Source: Perkinsus olseni
Lineage: Eukaryota; Perkinsozoa; Perkinsida
NCBI GenBank assembly: GCA_013115125.1
Contig: JABANN010000041.1
Span: 1 to 64,000, forward strand
Length of the DNA stretch: 64,000 bases
Direction of reading: 5' to 3'
Shown: one piece after another, positions 44,520-55,410 of the stretch
Numbering within the stretch: the first letter of the stretch is position 1
Layout of the letters: each line of letters begins with the position of its first letter
Position numbers and translations under genes: made by a program
Notes under the pieces: model-generated
What the model was told of the DNA's origin: nothing
What the model saw: the letters and a program-made list of their open reading frames with translations, nothing else
The model's database searches: none

Positions 44520-45671
44520 CTAAGGTAACAATGATGAACTCAGCTCTCTCCAAGTATTCTCTCCGGGTCTCGCAGAGCAATCTTCGTGCGGTACCGCCCA
44601 TCGGTGACGGTACTGAGCAATCTCGACGGTCGAGTTTTCTAAGTCGAAATGTGTGAAGTAGGCCCGAAAGAAGGGCACGCCGAGATGCACAGTCTTAGAC
44701 TCGGTCGGCACAATCGCTAGTATGCGCAACGTGTCCGAGTACTCTTCGGTGTAGTAAGCAGGGCGCAGCACCAGACATGCTCCGTCAGAGAAGTCGCCCA
44801 AGTTGAGTTGAAGTATCGGCATGCGCTCCATCTCAGTATTCCTAATCACCCACTTGTTGCCCTCGTGATCAACTCCCGATCTGTCCAGCATCGAAGTTAC
44901 TTTTTCGTAAAGTTGGGTGGGTAGCCGGATAAGAGCATCACCCGTATCGAGTACGGCCAGCTTGTTGTCCAATACGATGAACATCGACCCTTCAGTGGCT
45001 ACGCTCACGCTAGAGAGCCTCAGCTGTAGGAGAGACGACGTTTGCGAAGCGCTCGGCTGCACCAGCTCCATGTGTCTCATCGCGAAGACTGCACAATCGC
45101 ACTGTCCACCTAGAGTCAGCGTCCCATCTAGGTGTGTGCTCTGCTCAGGAGTGCACACACTGAACCTTCGCTCTTGGATAACCCCGGCTGCGTAGAGCTG
45201 CGTGAGGAAGGGCGAGGGGCCGCCCGGCTGAGGCTGCCCTAGACCGAGAAGACCGTGAGGCTCTTCTTCGATCGATGGCGAATTGAAGCCGATGATCAGC
45301 CCGAAGGTGGCATTGTGAATCACTCGACCGCCAATGGTGATTGAACCCTCATGCATCACAAAAGTAACATGAGTGTCGTCGCCAAATTCGACGAAGAATT
45401 TCCGCGAGGAGCGGTAGGGATCACAACCATCCGGACATGTATAGCATCCTGAGCTCAGCGTCGTACAGCTGCGATCGGTGTAGGTCTTCTCGTACCACTC
45501 CTTGTACACCACGAAGAGCGCCTGACTGCCCGTGTCTACTATCAGCCGCTGCTCCTGCTTATCAAATTCCATAGCTACAGCCCCTCCCTCGATGGGAAGG
45601 GTGATCTCTGCAGCCTCCATCCGCCAGAGCAAAACAAGTGCCGAGGTGAGAGCTCTGGCGATCGAAGTCAT
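44520..45671 (-). CDS. Pepsin-like aspartic protease (A1 family), secreted
   Basis: One exon, 383 residues, ATG at 45671. The N-terminus MTSIARALTSALVLLWRMEA is a likely signal peptide. The first catalytic motif is VDTGSQALF (near residue 45) and the second AVLDTGDALIRLP (near residue 245), spaced as in pepsins. HGLLGLGQPQPGG and the closing LGVPFFRAYFTHFDLENS also fit. Cysteines SSGCYTCPDGC probably form a local disulfide loop. There is hardly any pro-segment, so the protease may lack the usual inhibitory propeptide. Such enzymes cleave proteins in acidic compartments or outside the cell; in apicomplexan relatives several process exported proteins. A truncated relative lies at 35.5 kb. Confidence 0.85.
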   Translation of the reverse strand: MTSIARALTSALVLLWRMEAAEITLPIEGGAVAMEFDKQEQRLIVDTGSQALFVVYKEWYEKTYTDRSCTTLSSGCYTCPDGCDPYRSSRKFFVEFGDDTHVTFVMHEGSITIGGRVIHNATFGLIIGFNSPSIEEEPHGLLGLGQPQPGGPSPFLTQLYAAGVIQERRFSVCTPEQSTHLDGTLTLGGQCDCAVFAMRHMELVQPSASQTSSLLQLRLSSVSVATEGSMFIVLDNKLAVLDTGDALIRLPTQLYEKVTSMLDRSGVDHEGNKWVIRNTEMERMPILQLNLGDFSDGACLVLRPAYYTEEYSDTLRILAIVPTESKTVHLGVPFFRAYFTHFDLENSTVEIAQYRHRWAVPHEDCSARPGENTWRELSSSLLP

Positions 45672-45920
45672 GAAAGCAGCACGACTGGGGCGAGAGTACT
45701 ACGACTCAGATGGACCGAGACGGATGGAAATGCGGCGAGGAGACGGGAGAAACTCTCGTCTCCGGTGTGAAGGGCGCGTCCCCGCGGTGCTCGGCGAGCG
45801 GGTCTCTTACGAGATGGCTACAGTTCTTTCACGTTCGGAGACTGTGGATGAGGTCAGTACTGGCGAGAAACTCAATCCTGAAGAGCTTGAAACCGAGGTG
45901 ATCAATGTTATTCGGACGCA

Positions 45921-46778
45921 CTAATTGGCTCCCCGGAGGGCGTAGCGAAACGTTAGACTGATTCGTGGACGGTGTTCCCTCTTTCGAGACGGCAGGCCGT
46001 GCTTCCACAGCCTCTGCGTACTTCCTCCCATCACCAACAATGACCCACTGCGCGGCACTATGTGCACCTACATCGAGTTCTCTCATCTCCCGCTACACCG
46101 CCACCGTACTCGAAATACTACTTTTCTTTTATCCTTTTTGGCATCTAGGAAGAAGTCTCGCTCTGCTCCCAGGGAGATGCAGGCAATCGACGGTTCTTTA
46201 CCGAGGACCTTCTCATCATCGGAGTGCATTCCAATATTATCCGACCCGTCTCGATAGTAGTTGAGGACGCAGCAGTTGAACTGTTCACCACATTCCTTGC
46301 TCACCGCATCCTTCAATTTCTCTATGACCATCGGACCCCTCGTCCACGGCGAAGGCACCCTCAACGGCCCGCCCGAGTACCTGAGTACATCCTCATTCGG
46401 CGAGTCTCCCAGCCTTGACAACTACTACCTGTATTGTTTCCCATCATCAGCATAGAATGCAGTCAATCTCCGTTCAAGGTGCTCCTTTCCGAATATCTTA
46501 ACCGTGCCCTGACCCCAAGGGACTTCTCTCATCAACTCTCCCAATGCTTCAGCAGGATCTTCCACGAAGCTAGGCAAGTACGTCAACCACGAGCCCTCAT
46601 CATCCAACGGCCATCGATCCAGCGGGGTGTCCCCTGGGAGATTCAAATCCCTTCCTTCCCGCGGCCTAGGGGGTTCCGCTTTCCTAGACCGCTTTCGTGG
46701 TGGAAGCTTCTCTATCGAGCAGTCGCTCTCTTCTGAGCTCGAGCCCAGCTCAACCACCTCTCTCAACCCGTTGGTCAT
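45921..46778 (-). CDS. AlkB-family Fe(II)/2-oxoglutarate dioxygenase (ALKBH2/3-like)
   Basis: Three exons on the minus strand, 46778-46429, 46380-46110 and 46067-45921, with introns of 48 and 42 nt; 255 residues. Motifs: FNCCVLNYYRDGSDNIGMHS followed by DDE, giving the first iron ligands His and Asp; LLVMGGSTQRLWKHGLPSR with the second His; and RPRISLTFR, whose arginines bind 2-oxoglutarate. YYxxGxDxIGxHSDDE and the WKHxLP segment are typical of ALKBH2/3, which reverse methyl damage on DNA or RNA bases. The first ~70 residues are an acidic/basic, disordered extension with KRSRKAE, a possible nuclear signal. ATG 46778 was chosen as the first in frame. Confidence 0.9.
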
Positions 46779-47100
46779 CCATGTAGGTCCATGACTGAGG
46801 CACAGCCACGTCGAAGCCCCTCTCACTAGAACGCCACAACACCCAACTTGGACTGCAATAATGATTATGGTGATAATACTCGCAGGAGATTATGATACAT
46901 AATAGTCCAAGGGCCGGAAAATGGTGATAACTATACAAAACGTTAATGACGTATAGTACCAGAATGCATCATTACCAATGTACCGGGTACTAGACAACAA
47001 CCGCAATAAAAGAAGATAAAGAAGAAGATCTACAGAACGACGGCCTACCACTTCACAATGGGCATTCTAAAAGGCAAGACGGAAAAGAAGAATGGTGAGG
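46779..47100. other. Intergenic spacer
   Basis: Short frames only. It contains AT-rich words between the AlkB start and the stop of the next minus-strand gene, and so probably the AlkB promoter. Nothing else recognised. Confidence 0.4.
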
Positions 47101-48635
47101 TCAAATGAAGCTGTCTCTACTATGAGCCTCTAAGGGCAGTGGCGGGAATCGCGGAACTCTCTCGAGGCCGATGCTCCGTCGCCAAATGCCCGATCGGGAC
47201 CACCCTGCCTTGGGGCACATCTCCATGCGCAAAAAGCCTATGTCGCCGTTCAATGGGGCAACCGTACTAACTTTAATTTCAAGACTACCGGTCTTCGGAG
47301 GCCAACTGCTTCGATGATCAACTTCAGAAACCCGCCGCCTTTCAGTACTCTTTTTGGAGGCACTCGTCGACCTGCTACTACCGCGAGTCGCACTCCTCTG
47401 TGCTGCCGTGGTCTTCCTCGACGCCGTCTTCAAAGCCTCTGCGCTGCTGCTCTTCCTAGGCCTCCCACGCTTCCGCCGCGCTGAACCCTCGTCGCCAGCA
47501 CTCTTGTCAGATACTACAGAGCCTTCTCGGGCTTCTCGTATCCGCGAGCTTCGACGAACTGCTCCTTCGAGAGCCCAGTCCGGCAGAACGCCGTCCAGAC
47601 TGTCATCCGCCTGAGATAAGAAAGGCGAGCTCGTTTCTTGGCCGAACTAGGGGTCGCGGGCATTCTACCGATTTGCGCCTCCTTCCACCGCTCGCGTGGC
47701 TGCCCTCGTCGTCCTCGGCATCAGTACTAGAGGCAGATGGAAATCGAAGCCGTCGACGCTTCCGCTCACCAGGGTCGCCGTCTGTGCTGCTATCAGCGGG
47801 GGGCTGCAGAATGAAGAACATCCAGCCGAGCATTGAAGCCCTGGGACACACTACCTTTCGTACACGCCTGCGACTTGCATTGGACTTCGACTTCCGTTGC
47901 TTCGCTCGACTCCTGACAAACCAGAATCAACAGGAGCTCAGTCATATGCTGCTGGGACGCTAGGAGCACATAACCCGTACTACGATGGCCGACGGTCGTC
48001 ACGGAGCTTCCCAGAGGAGATAGTGACGATCTTTGGGTGGAGCTCTTCCTCTAAGCTAGGGGAATCATCGATAGCGAACTTATTCCGAGTTGACCTGAAG
48101 GAGACTCGCTTCGACCTAAGATATCCAACAAACTCAGAAAGACTACCTTCTCCCTATGAGGAGCTCTTCGTCATCAACGAGGTCGGCGCCGCCATTGATT
48201 CCGGACGAGCTTGAAGGAGCCGGAGACGCCTCGGGCTGCCGAGGTCGTTTCCGCTTAGCTTTTTTGGACTTGACGGCCGTAGGTGACGATGCTCGTTTTT
48301 TCAGCTTCTCCTTCTTGCCATGGTCATTCCGGCTCTTCCTCGGACCGAGTGCCCTACAAGATTGGCCTTGATAGCGGAAGGGCGGCTCCAGGCCGCACCA
48401 CCTACCTTTCGGTCATCGCAGAAGCTTCGTCAGTGTGAGCCCTCCGACGGTCTTGAGGAGGCCTGTCCACCCCACGACCGTCTTTGGAGCGCTCCTGCTG
48501 CTGCTGTTGCTCCTTCTCCCGCCTTTCTGACTCGGCAATCAAATTGATGTAGTACATCATTATACGGTCCTCTGAGGAGCCACCAGTAAAACCGCAATAT
48601 CGTGGCGCAGCGGGAAGCTTACCCGAGGACGCCAT
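47101..48635 (-). CDS. Basic nuclear-type protein, several exons
   Basis: From ATG 48635 the first exon reads MASSGKLPAAPRYCGFTGGS, then IMMYYINLIAESERREKEQQ and a Gln/Arg-rich tail. Next comes a Lys/Arg-rich exon near 48320-48150 (KKAKRKRPRQPEASPAPSSS), then SKRVSFRSTRNKFAIDDSPS (~48115-48000), an acidic/basic exon (~47810-47640) and a last exon with KRGRPRKSSSAEALKTAS, where RGRPRK is an AT-hook core. The end reads GSLEIKVSTVAPLNGDIGFL and stops at 47101. AT-hook and nuclear-signal clusters suggest a chromatin-associated protein. Joints between exons are approximate and no named family is recognised. Confidence 0.45.
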
Positions 48636-48675
48636 GATCTCCTTATCGTGAAACCAGGTGGCAGCTGCGGGTGTC

Positions 48676-49070
48676 TCAAGACACACTATATGAAACAACT
48701 GAAATGGCCAACTTCTCCTCGAGGACTATCTCCATAGCACTGACCAACGCGAGCCCGGTAGGTGGGAAGAAGAACGCTGAAGGGAGAGCCACGAGAGCTT
48801 CATTTCGTGAGGAACGGAGTCGCAAAGGCTGACCTCCAATAACCAGAGCCCTCTCGTAGTATCCGAAGTGCGTGGGAAAAGGGCTACGGAACGTTAACCG
48901 AGTGAGCAGGTTACAGTGCACCGCCGCAATGGTTTCGAACCTGTGAACCCGCGCCTCGGCCGCCTTTCCCTTCCAGTCAATGACGTTGGACGGCTCCAAA
49001 ATCGGGCAGTATACACCATCACCGTTTGAAACTAATTTGCGTGTGCTCCAACAGCGTTTTCACCGGACCC
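48676..49070 (-). CDS. Hypothetical exon, protein-like minus-strand frame
   Basis: A frame reads LVSNGDGVYCPILEPSNVID, then WKGKAAEARVHRFETIAAVH and PPTGLALVSAMEIVLEEKLA, with natural-looking composition and no stop until 48676. There is no ATG at its upstream end, so it would be an internal or last exon. Its first exon could not be located before the BiP promoter. Function unknown. Confidence 0.35.
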
Positions 49071-49202
49071 GTTGCAACATGAACGGACACAGCATGGAGG
49101 CTTGCCGAGTTCTTATCGATCAGCAGGGCGCGCGCACCTGTCGAAGCTGGCCCGACTGCACTAGCTATGGTTGACTCTTACACTGTTTAGTCGATTGCAT
49201 CG

Positions 49203-51173
49203 ATGAAATTCCTTTTACCCACGCTTGCCTTAGTGGCAACTTCTGTCCTTGGGGCTAAGGACAGCAGTGAAAATATCGATGGCCCCGTGGTTGGTATCGA
49301 TCTGGGTACTACTTACTCATGCGTAGGAGTCTACAAGAACGGCCGTGTCGAGATCATCCCCAACGACCAGGGAAACCGTATTACTCCTTCCTACGTCTCC
49401 TTCACTGAGGACGATCGCTTTGTGGGCGAGGCTGCCAAGAACGAGGCCGCCGTGAACCCTCACAATACCGTGTTCGATGTTAAGAGGCTCATTGGCCGTC
49501 GCTTTAATGACAAGACCGTCCAGAAGGACAAGAAGTTGTTGCCTTACAAGATCGTTAACAAGAATGACAAGCCCATGATTTCCGTTGAGGTCAAGGGCGA
49601 GGAGAAGGTGTTCAACCCTGAGGAGATCTCTGCTATGGTATTGGGAAAGATGAAGGAAACTGCTGAGAACTATTTGGGTACGGAGGTGAAGAACGCTGTC
49701 ATCACCGTTCCTGCCTACTTCAATGATGCTCAGAGACAGGCTACCAAGGATGCCGGTACTATTGCTGGCTTGAACGTTCTTCGTATCATCAACGAGCCAA
49801 CCGCGGCTGCTATTGCCTACGGACTTGACAAGAAGAACGAAGAGAACATTCTTGTTTACGATCTTGGTGGTGGTACTTTCGATGTCTCCCTTCTTACCAT
49901 TGACAACGGCGTCTTCGAGGTTGTTGCTACTGCTGGCGATACTCATCTTGGTGGTGAGGATTTCGATCAGCGTGTTATGGATCATTTTATCAAGACTTTC
50001 CAAAAGAAGAATCACAAGGATCTTCGTACTGACAAGCGTGCCTTGGCCAAGCTCCGTCGCGAGGTCGAGAAGGGCAAGCGCGCTCTTTCCTCAACCCACC
50101 AGGTCCGTATCGAAGTTGAGAACATCATGGACGGTATCGACTTTTCCGAGACTTTGTCTCGTGCTCGTTTCGAGGAGCTCAATGCCGATTTGTTCAAGAA
50201 CACTTTGGGCCCTGTAAAGTCTGTTCTCTCGGATGCTGGCATGACCAAGGGTGAGATCGATGAAGTCGTTCTCGTTGGTGGTTCTACTCGTATTCCTAAG
50301 ATTCAGTCTCTCATCAAGGACTACTTCAACGGCAAGGAGCCCAACCGTGGCATCAACCCCGATGAGGCTGTTGCCTACGGTGCTTCTGTCCAGGGCGGTA
50401 TCCTCAAGGGTGAAGCGGGTCAGGATCTCCTGTTGTTGGATGTCACTCCGTTGACTCTCGGTATCGAGACAGTCGGAGGTGTGATGACTAAGATCATTGG
50501 CCGTAACACTGTTATCCCGACTAAGAAGTCTCAGACCTTCTCCACCTATCAGGATAACCAGCCGGCTGTCAGCATTCAAGTCTTCGAGGGTGAGCGTCCT
50601 TTGACCAAGGACAACCATCAGCTCGGCAAGTTCGAGCTCTCGGGTATTCCCCCGGCTCCTCGTGGTCAGCCGCAGATCGAGGTTACCTTCGAGATCGATG
50701 CCAATGGTATTCTTAACGTGAAGGCTGAGGATAAGGGCACCGGCAAATCTGAGAAGATCACCATCACCAACGATAAGGGTCGTCTGAGCGAGGATGAGAT
50801 CGAGTCCATGATCAAGGATGCCGAGAAGTACGCTGAGGAGGATAAGAAGGTCAAGGAGCGTCTCGATGCGAGGAACGCCTTCGACGGCTATCTGCGTTCT
50901 ATGCGTTCGGCCGTGGAGGGCAGCGGTTCCTTCAAGGGTCTCGGTGAGAAGATGGACGAGGACGAGAAGACCGAGGTTCTCGATGCTGTGAGTGAGGGCG
51001 AGGAGTGGCTCGAGGCCAACGGTGACAGTGCTGAGCCCGACGAGATCAAGGACCAGCAGAAGGAGGTCGAGGGTGTTTGCGCTCCTATTGTTTCCAAGTA
51101 CTACAACGCTGGTGCCGCTGATGAGGACGAGGACGATGATGACGACGACTACGACTCTCCTGATGAGTTGTAA
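49203..51173 (+). CDS. ER-lumenal Hsp70 chaperone (BiP/GRP78)
   Basis: Single exon of 656 residues. Signal peptide [17 protein letters not shown] is followed by the nucleotide-binding domain: [20 protein letters not shown], then [14 protein letters not shown] and [14 protein letters not shown]. The substrate-binding domain includes [16 protein letters not shown] and ends in an acidic tail with SPDEL at the extreme C-terminus, an unusual form of the KDEL/HDEL retrieval signal. BiP binds unfolded proteins entering the ER and drives translocation with ATP. There are no introns, and the codons favour a small set (AAG, GGT, GTT, ATC), as in highly expressed genes, unlike the neighbours. ATG 49203 is supported by the signal peptide. 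Confidence 0.95.
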   Translation: MKFLLPTLALVATSVLGAKDSSENIDGPVVGIDLGTTYSCVGVYKNGRVEIIPNDQGNRITPSYVSFTEDDRFVGEAAKNEAAVNPHNTVFDVKRLIGRRFNDKTVQKDKKLLPYKIVNKNDKPMISVEVKGEEKVFNPEEISAMVLGKMKETAENYLGTEVKNAVITVPAYFNDAQRQATKDAGTIAGLNVLRIINEPTAAAIAYGLDKKNEENILVYDLGGGTFDVSLLTIDNGVFEVVATAGDTHLGGEDFDQRVMDHFIKTFQKKNHKDLRTDKRALAKLRREVEKGKRALSSTHQVRIEVENIMDGIDFSETLSRARFEELNADLFKNTLGPVKSVLSDAGMTKGEIDEVVLVGGSTRIPKIQSLIKDYFNGKEPNRGINPDEAVAYGASVQGGILKGEAGQDLLLLDVTPLTLGIETVGGVMTKIIGRNTVIPTKKSQTFSTYQDNQPAVSIQVFEGERPLTKDNHQLGKFELSGIPPAPRGQPQIEVTFEIDANGILNVKAEDKGTGKSEKITITNDKGRLSEDEIESMIKDAEKYAEEDKKVKERLDARNAFDGYLRSMRSAVEGSGSFKGLGEKMDEDEKTEVLDAVSEGEEWLEANGDSAEPDEIKDQQKEVEGVCAPIVSKYYNAGAADEDEDDDDDDYDSPDEL

Positions 51174-51297
51174 AGTGCGTCGCACTACTGTCTTTCCTGA
51201 AACACTGTTTTATACTGGTTCCTTTTCGTGCTTCTGATCACAGCGCGTCTCGCGTTGAGTGAACAACAACACCTGTATTGCAAAACGATGAGTCTCG

Positions 51298-51710
51298 GAT
51301 GATGATACGTGTCTAAATTGGAATTCCTCGTTTCAGTCAGGGCTTCCGCTCTATGCTGATTGAGTACACACCGTTCTGACGAGACATGACTGTTGCAAAG
51401 CATCAATGATGATACGTGTCTAAATTGGAATACCTCGTTTCGGCTAGGCCTCGGTCGATGCCGATCTTTACACACGTTCTAAGATGCATGAATTGTTACA
51501 CAGCTGGCCTATTTAACAAGCTGAACTAATCCCCCTTAGAAAGGTACGTCGGTGGTGCTAGTCTAACTAAGTCGTACTGTCGTAGGCGTTGGACTTTAAA
51601 CTCACACACAAACAACAGGCTGCCGATGATGATACGTGTCTAATTTGGAATTCCTCGTTTCGGTCAAGGTTCTCCCTGATGCCGATCTGTTACACACTTT
51701 CTGAGGCTAA
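51298..51710 (+). repeat. Three diverged copies of a ~90-nt repeat downstream of BiP
   Basis: Copies begin near 51298, 51406 and 51624. Each starts GATGATACGTGTCTAA, followed by TTTGGAAT or ATTGGAAT, a CTCGTTTC block and, 25-40 nt on, GATGCCGAT and ACACAC(G/T)TTCT. Copies differ by a few per cent to ~20%. They follow the BiP stop and may be part of its 3' region or spacer; no coding frame crosses them. Confidence 0.7.
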
Positions 51711-51786
51711 AACTTGTCCTTTACACCCTCAAAAATATACGTCATGAATTGCAACTTGTAAAAAGTTCGTATCGATGGAAAATGCA

Positions 51787-53766
51787 TCATACGAGCATGC
51801 GTGGAAGTAATCTTCCAAAAGCGAACTCTTTCCGAATTCCGCTCAGTGTGGTCTTCTCAATGGCCGTCGTGCGCGCCAGCGACTCGGTGTACTTCCCTTC
51901 AGTATAGTCGTCCATCATAGCTCGCAGTGTTTGCCGTGCTTCTTCGAACACGCCTTGGTCCATGTACCTAGCAACGACCTCGCGGGAGGCTGCCAGGGTG
52001 CCACCCACTCGGTGTAGTGGTGAACATGAGCCTTTCTCTTATACAGTCGCCAAAAATTCGCGTGCATCTTCTCGAAAACAGGGCGTATAGCGCAACTGTT
52101 CACGAGAGACAGAAGGGAGTACCTGCAGCTCGGTCTGTAGGCAAAACTGCGTGGGAGACAGAACTCACGGGTAGGCGGTGTTGGAGTTCCTCCCAGCTGT
52201 TGCGCTGATGGCGGTGGGCAACACGTTGCAAATGCCGATCTTGTAGCAGTCATCGAGATAAGCAGGCCGGTTCAATGTCTTCTTGATTCGCGTTACATTC
52301 CGGTTAACGTCGTTCAAGGAGCATTCGCCTGAGACCGAGTTTCGCTGTCAGACTCCAAGCCGCGCACACCTCTGAGTAGGAAGGCCGAGGCCAGCGAAAG
52401 AGATGCTCTAGGGTCGACTCCGGCACCCGATCCGACGAGCTGGGATCCGGGCGAGAACGCGTCCGTGAACATGTGGTCGAAGCTTCGAGGCTGCAAGCGC
52501 ACATCCTTGGACCTGCAACTGGCTGCTGGAGGACAGACCCCGAGTGTTGTACCGCTGGAAAATCGGACTAAGCGCAGGCAGCAGGAAGTGGGTGTTGGGG
52601 AAGGGCACTAGGTTAGAGGTTATCTCGTTGAGATCAACGTTGAGGGAGCCTTCGAACCTCATGGACGCTGTGAGGTCCAACCAACACCTACAACACGAGG
52701 AAAGCTGTCCAGGGCTGGACGCGGCGGGATACCTGGCCACGATGGAGTTCATGTCGTCGAACGTGGTCTGCTTGCTCGAGAACATCCCTCCCCCGCCCTT
52801 CTGTGGGCCACCGCTCACCATCGCAGCGGAGGCGTTGTAGGTGTTAACGATACGAGCAAGGGCGTCGTTGCCTACCACGATGTTGCCAGCTGACTGCCGA
52901 GTGCGCCACTGACTTATTGGCAGAACGCAGCTAGCATTCTCCCTGAGTTTCGTGAGGGACAGTATAGCGTTGTACGGCGAGGTGATGACATCATCTTCGG
53001 CGTCAATGGTAGGGAAGAGAGCCGACACGAAACGGTACGCCTTCGACCCGTACCTACTTGTGACACGCTCATTCACGATGGGCAGGAAACTCACTCGTCC
53101 TCAAGCCTCTCCAGTATGTAGGAGCCGAGTCCACTGCCGGTGCCTCCGCCGAGGGAATTCACGCAGAAGAAGGCCTGCAGACTATCACACGCTTCCACTG
53201 CATATCGGACCTTCTCCATCACAGAATCACCGTAGGTCGCGCCATACCTGCCAGCTGATGACGTGATGGTGTAGTCGAGAGCAGCAGTTACCCGAAATAA
53301 CCGTGGGCCCAGTTGTTCCCGGCACCCGACACATCGGTTACGCATTGCTGCTGGCGACAGTCGTTCGGCCGCTTTGGGTCACGGAAGAGACTCCCGATCT
53401 TACTGTTGAGGACCTGAGACGATTGCTAGTCCTTCTCTTAGGGAGATGCCACTACCTGGTTTATGACTCCCTGCTCCATATCAACTAGGATGGCACGCGC
53501 ACGCATATTCTCGAGGGGACTGTCACTGCCTGTGGGAATGTCGGAACCGTTGGCATCCAGGTTGCGAAAGAATGTTGAGATGCAGTCGTCGTACCTGAGG
53601 GGCCCTCGCAGTCAACGTGATACCAGAAGGTTCTACATGATAGCTCTGCCCTGAGCCTGTCGGCGGCGCGCTTCGGCCGAATGTTCTCGGATGACAAGGT
53701 CCCAGAACCTCCAGCCGATCTGATTGCCGCACTGGCCGACCTGTATCGTCACCACTTCACGAGGCA
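51787..53766 (-). CDS. Epsilon-tubulin, multi-exon
   Basis: From ATG 53766 exon 1 reads [20 protein letters not shown], then FWDLVIREH, the hallmark of epsilon-tubulin. Later exons give [18 protein letters not shown] (~53580-53530) and [15 protein letters not shown], then the GTP-binding loop [20 protein letters not shown] (~53165-53100). [14 protein letters not shown] and [20 protein letters not shown] continue the core (~53090-52940). The C-terminal part has [16 protein letters not shown] (~52070-52015) and [16 protein letters not shown], stop at 51787. Epsilon-tubulin is needed for triplet microtubules in centrioles and basal bodies and is found in lineages that build flagella. About seven to eight exons, with short introns. 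Confidence 0.85.
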
Positions 53767-53849
53767 TGGTTTCAGATAGGCATAGAGCAGCTTAGCCAAA
53801 GGAGTACAGAGTTTCAACGGAATCTCTCCCACTATGCAGGTTCCCAGAG

Positions 53850-54850
53850 CTGGCGGCATCACTTCGTTACTCGACCTACTTGCAACTCAACTCATCTCGC
53901 GGCATGCCTCAACAGTACACATGGCACAGGACAATGGTCACTCACGCAAGGGGCGCAGTAATCGTAACTCTGTTCCTCTTCTTGCTGAACTTCGCCTGTG
54001 CCCTGGACTCCTGCACTGTGGCTGGTATTGGTAGTTCCCGCCCATCAACACGGATCCTGTTCGCGCACAGCTCAATGTCGAACCTCGAGGCGTCAGCCTG
54101 TTGATCGGCAGGAGTAATGATGCAGATCAGCTGCCCATCTTTGGTCTCCATGCTCACTCGTGGCTCGTCCTGGGAAGAAGCAATGGAAACACACCTACCT
54201 GATTTTGAAACTAACAGACGATGATGCCTTCATCAGTCGCACCACTTCACCTTCTCCTCAGGGCTCTTCTGCGGGACGTCATCAGCCCACAAAGAGTTGT
54301 AAGAGTGTTTGTCGAAGATCTGCTCAATCTCTCTTTGCATTTTCTGCTGCTCGGCCGGAAGGCCCGAGGATGTCTTCTGCTGTGCCGAGGCAGCTGAAAA
54401 AGAGGCGACGCGAATCCGAGGACTCCCGAAGGATCCCTGGAGGTGTGAATAATTGCTCCTGACCACAATCGACCACATTGCAAACTGAGTACGATTTTTT
54501 CCGATGCGCTTCCGATTCGTGTAATAGGGAGCTCAACGAGCGCGCAACCTTCATGAGGTAATGACACGCGAACCACTAGCCAAACCTATTCCAGGCCGTG
54601 TGCGCTAGAAAGAAAGACAGACGTCCCGGCGTACTGTCAACGATCTTGCACGATTGTCTCAGCTTCTTCGGTAGCCATCCCATTGGGTCGCCGGCGTTCT
54701 CCGGTATGACACCTTCGGTGCTCCCTGATTCACCGTAGAGCACGCCTTTCGTGTTCGTTAGGAAACCCGGCTTGAGAACGCCCCGGCTGCGCCTAATGGC
54801 CGCACCGTTATCCGCTACAACCTGAGATGTAAGTACGAAGTTGGCTTGTC
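53850..54850 (-). CDS. CS-domain protein, possible dynein-assembly factor (PIH1-related C-terminus)
   Basis: Minus-strand exons. One at ~54830-54620 reads GAAIRRSRGVLKPGFLTNTK, then GESGSTEGVIPENAGDPMGW. One at ~54420-54250 has QQKTSSGLPAEQQKMQREIE and SLWADDVPQKSPEEKVKW. One at ~54157-53942 reads DGQLICIITPADQQADASRF, IELCANRIRV and AQAKFSKKRNRVTITAPL. The last resembles the CS/p23-like C-terminal domain of PIH1-family proteins. Since a PIH1 domain lies just upstream on the same strand (55411-56514), the two may be one gene with a tRNA in the region between, or two neighbouring genes. No start codon fixed. Confidence 0.4.
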
Positions 54851-54885
54851 TGGTGATCTGCCACTTAACAGTACTAACAGCAAGC

Positions 54886-54959
54886 GGTCGTTTAGCTCAG
54901 TCGGTTAGAGCATCGTGCTAATAACGCGAGGGTCGCAGGTTCGAGCCCTGCATCGACCA
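54886..54959 (+). tRNA. tRNA-Ile (anticodon AAT)
   Basis: Complete cloverleaf: acceptor GGTCGTT/ATCGACC with one T-T mismatch at the sixth pair, D arm GCTC/GAGC, anticodon stem TCGTG/CGCGA around loop CTAATAA, and T arm GCAGG-TTCGAGC-CCTGC. Discriminator base is A and no intron is present. A and B box sequences (TAGCTCAGTCGG and GGTTCGAGCC) fit RNA polymerase III transcription. It decodes ATT and ATC codons after A-to-I editing. T-run terminator is weak (TTTC just after). Confidence 0.93.
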
Positions 54960-55410
54960 TTTCACTTCGCAAAAACATGCCCTTGCTGTGCTCCCCAACC
55001 CCACCGATCGGACGGAGCGCCGTTCTCATTCTTGGACGTCATTTACCGGCCTTTGTGACCGTGTGACGCCAATATGTTTGGGTCCGCGGTAAATGTTTGG
55101 GTCCGAGGTTCGTGCCGCGGAAGGTAGGCCCTTTGGTACGACTTCTTGCTTTCTCTTATTCCAGACAGCTCTTCCGCTTTCCAACGGATGTGCGCCCTCC
55201 TCTGATGGACTCCTCGCCATCTCATCCGTTACCGGTTACGCGTCGCTTCCACGACCGGGGACCTTAATTTAATTAAGGTCCGAGGTTAAGGTCCGCGGTA
55301 ACGCGCGCGTCTGCGGCCAGGTGTCACCCGGCCTCAACTCGCGCCAGTGACGCAAGAGCCAGAGCGCACTCCCTGACAGGGAGTGCGACAGGGAGTCCCT
55401 GTCTAATGAG
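54960..55410. other. Hairpin-rich spacer
   Basis: No gene seen. Repeated words GTCCGCGG, GTCCGAGG and TTTGGGTCCG, a TTAATTTAATTAA palindrome near 55266, and near 55365-55402 the inverted repeat CACTCCCTGACAGGGAGTG followed by a second arm GACAGGGAGTCCCTGTC. These can form stable stem-loops. Confidence 0.6.

Noticed and set aside
49317-51185. Long antisense frames (232 and 364 codons) opposite BiP
   Set aside because: They mirror the strongly biased codons of BiP, whose restricted third positions avoid stops on the other strand. Composition (Leu/Val/Asp-rich, repetitive) is that of a shadow.
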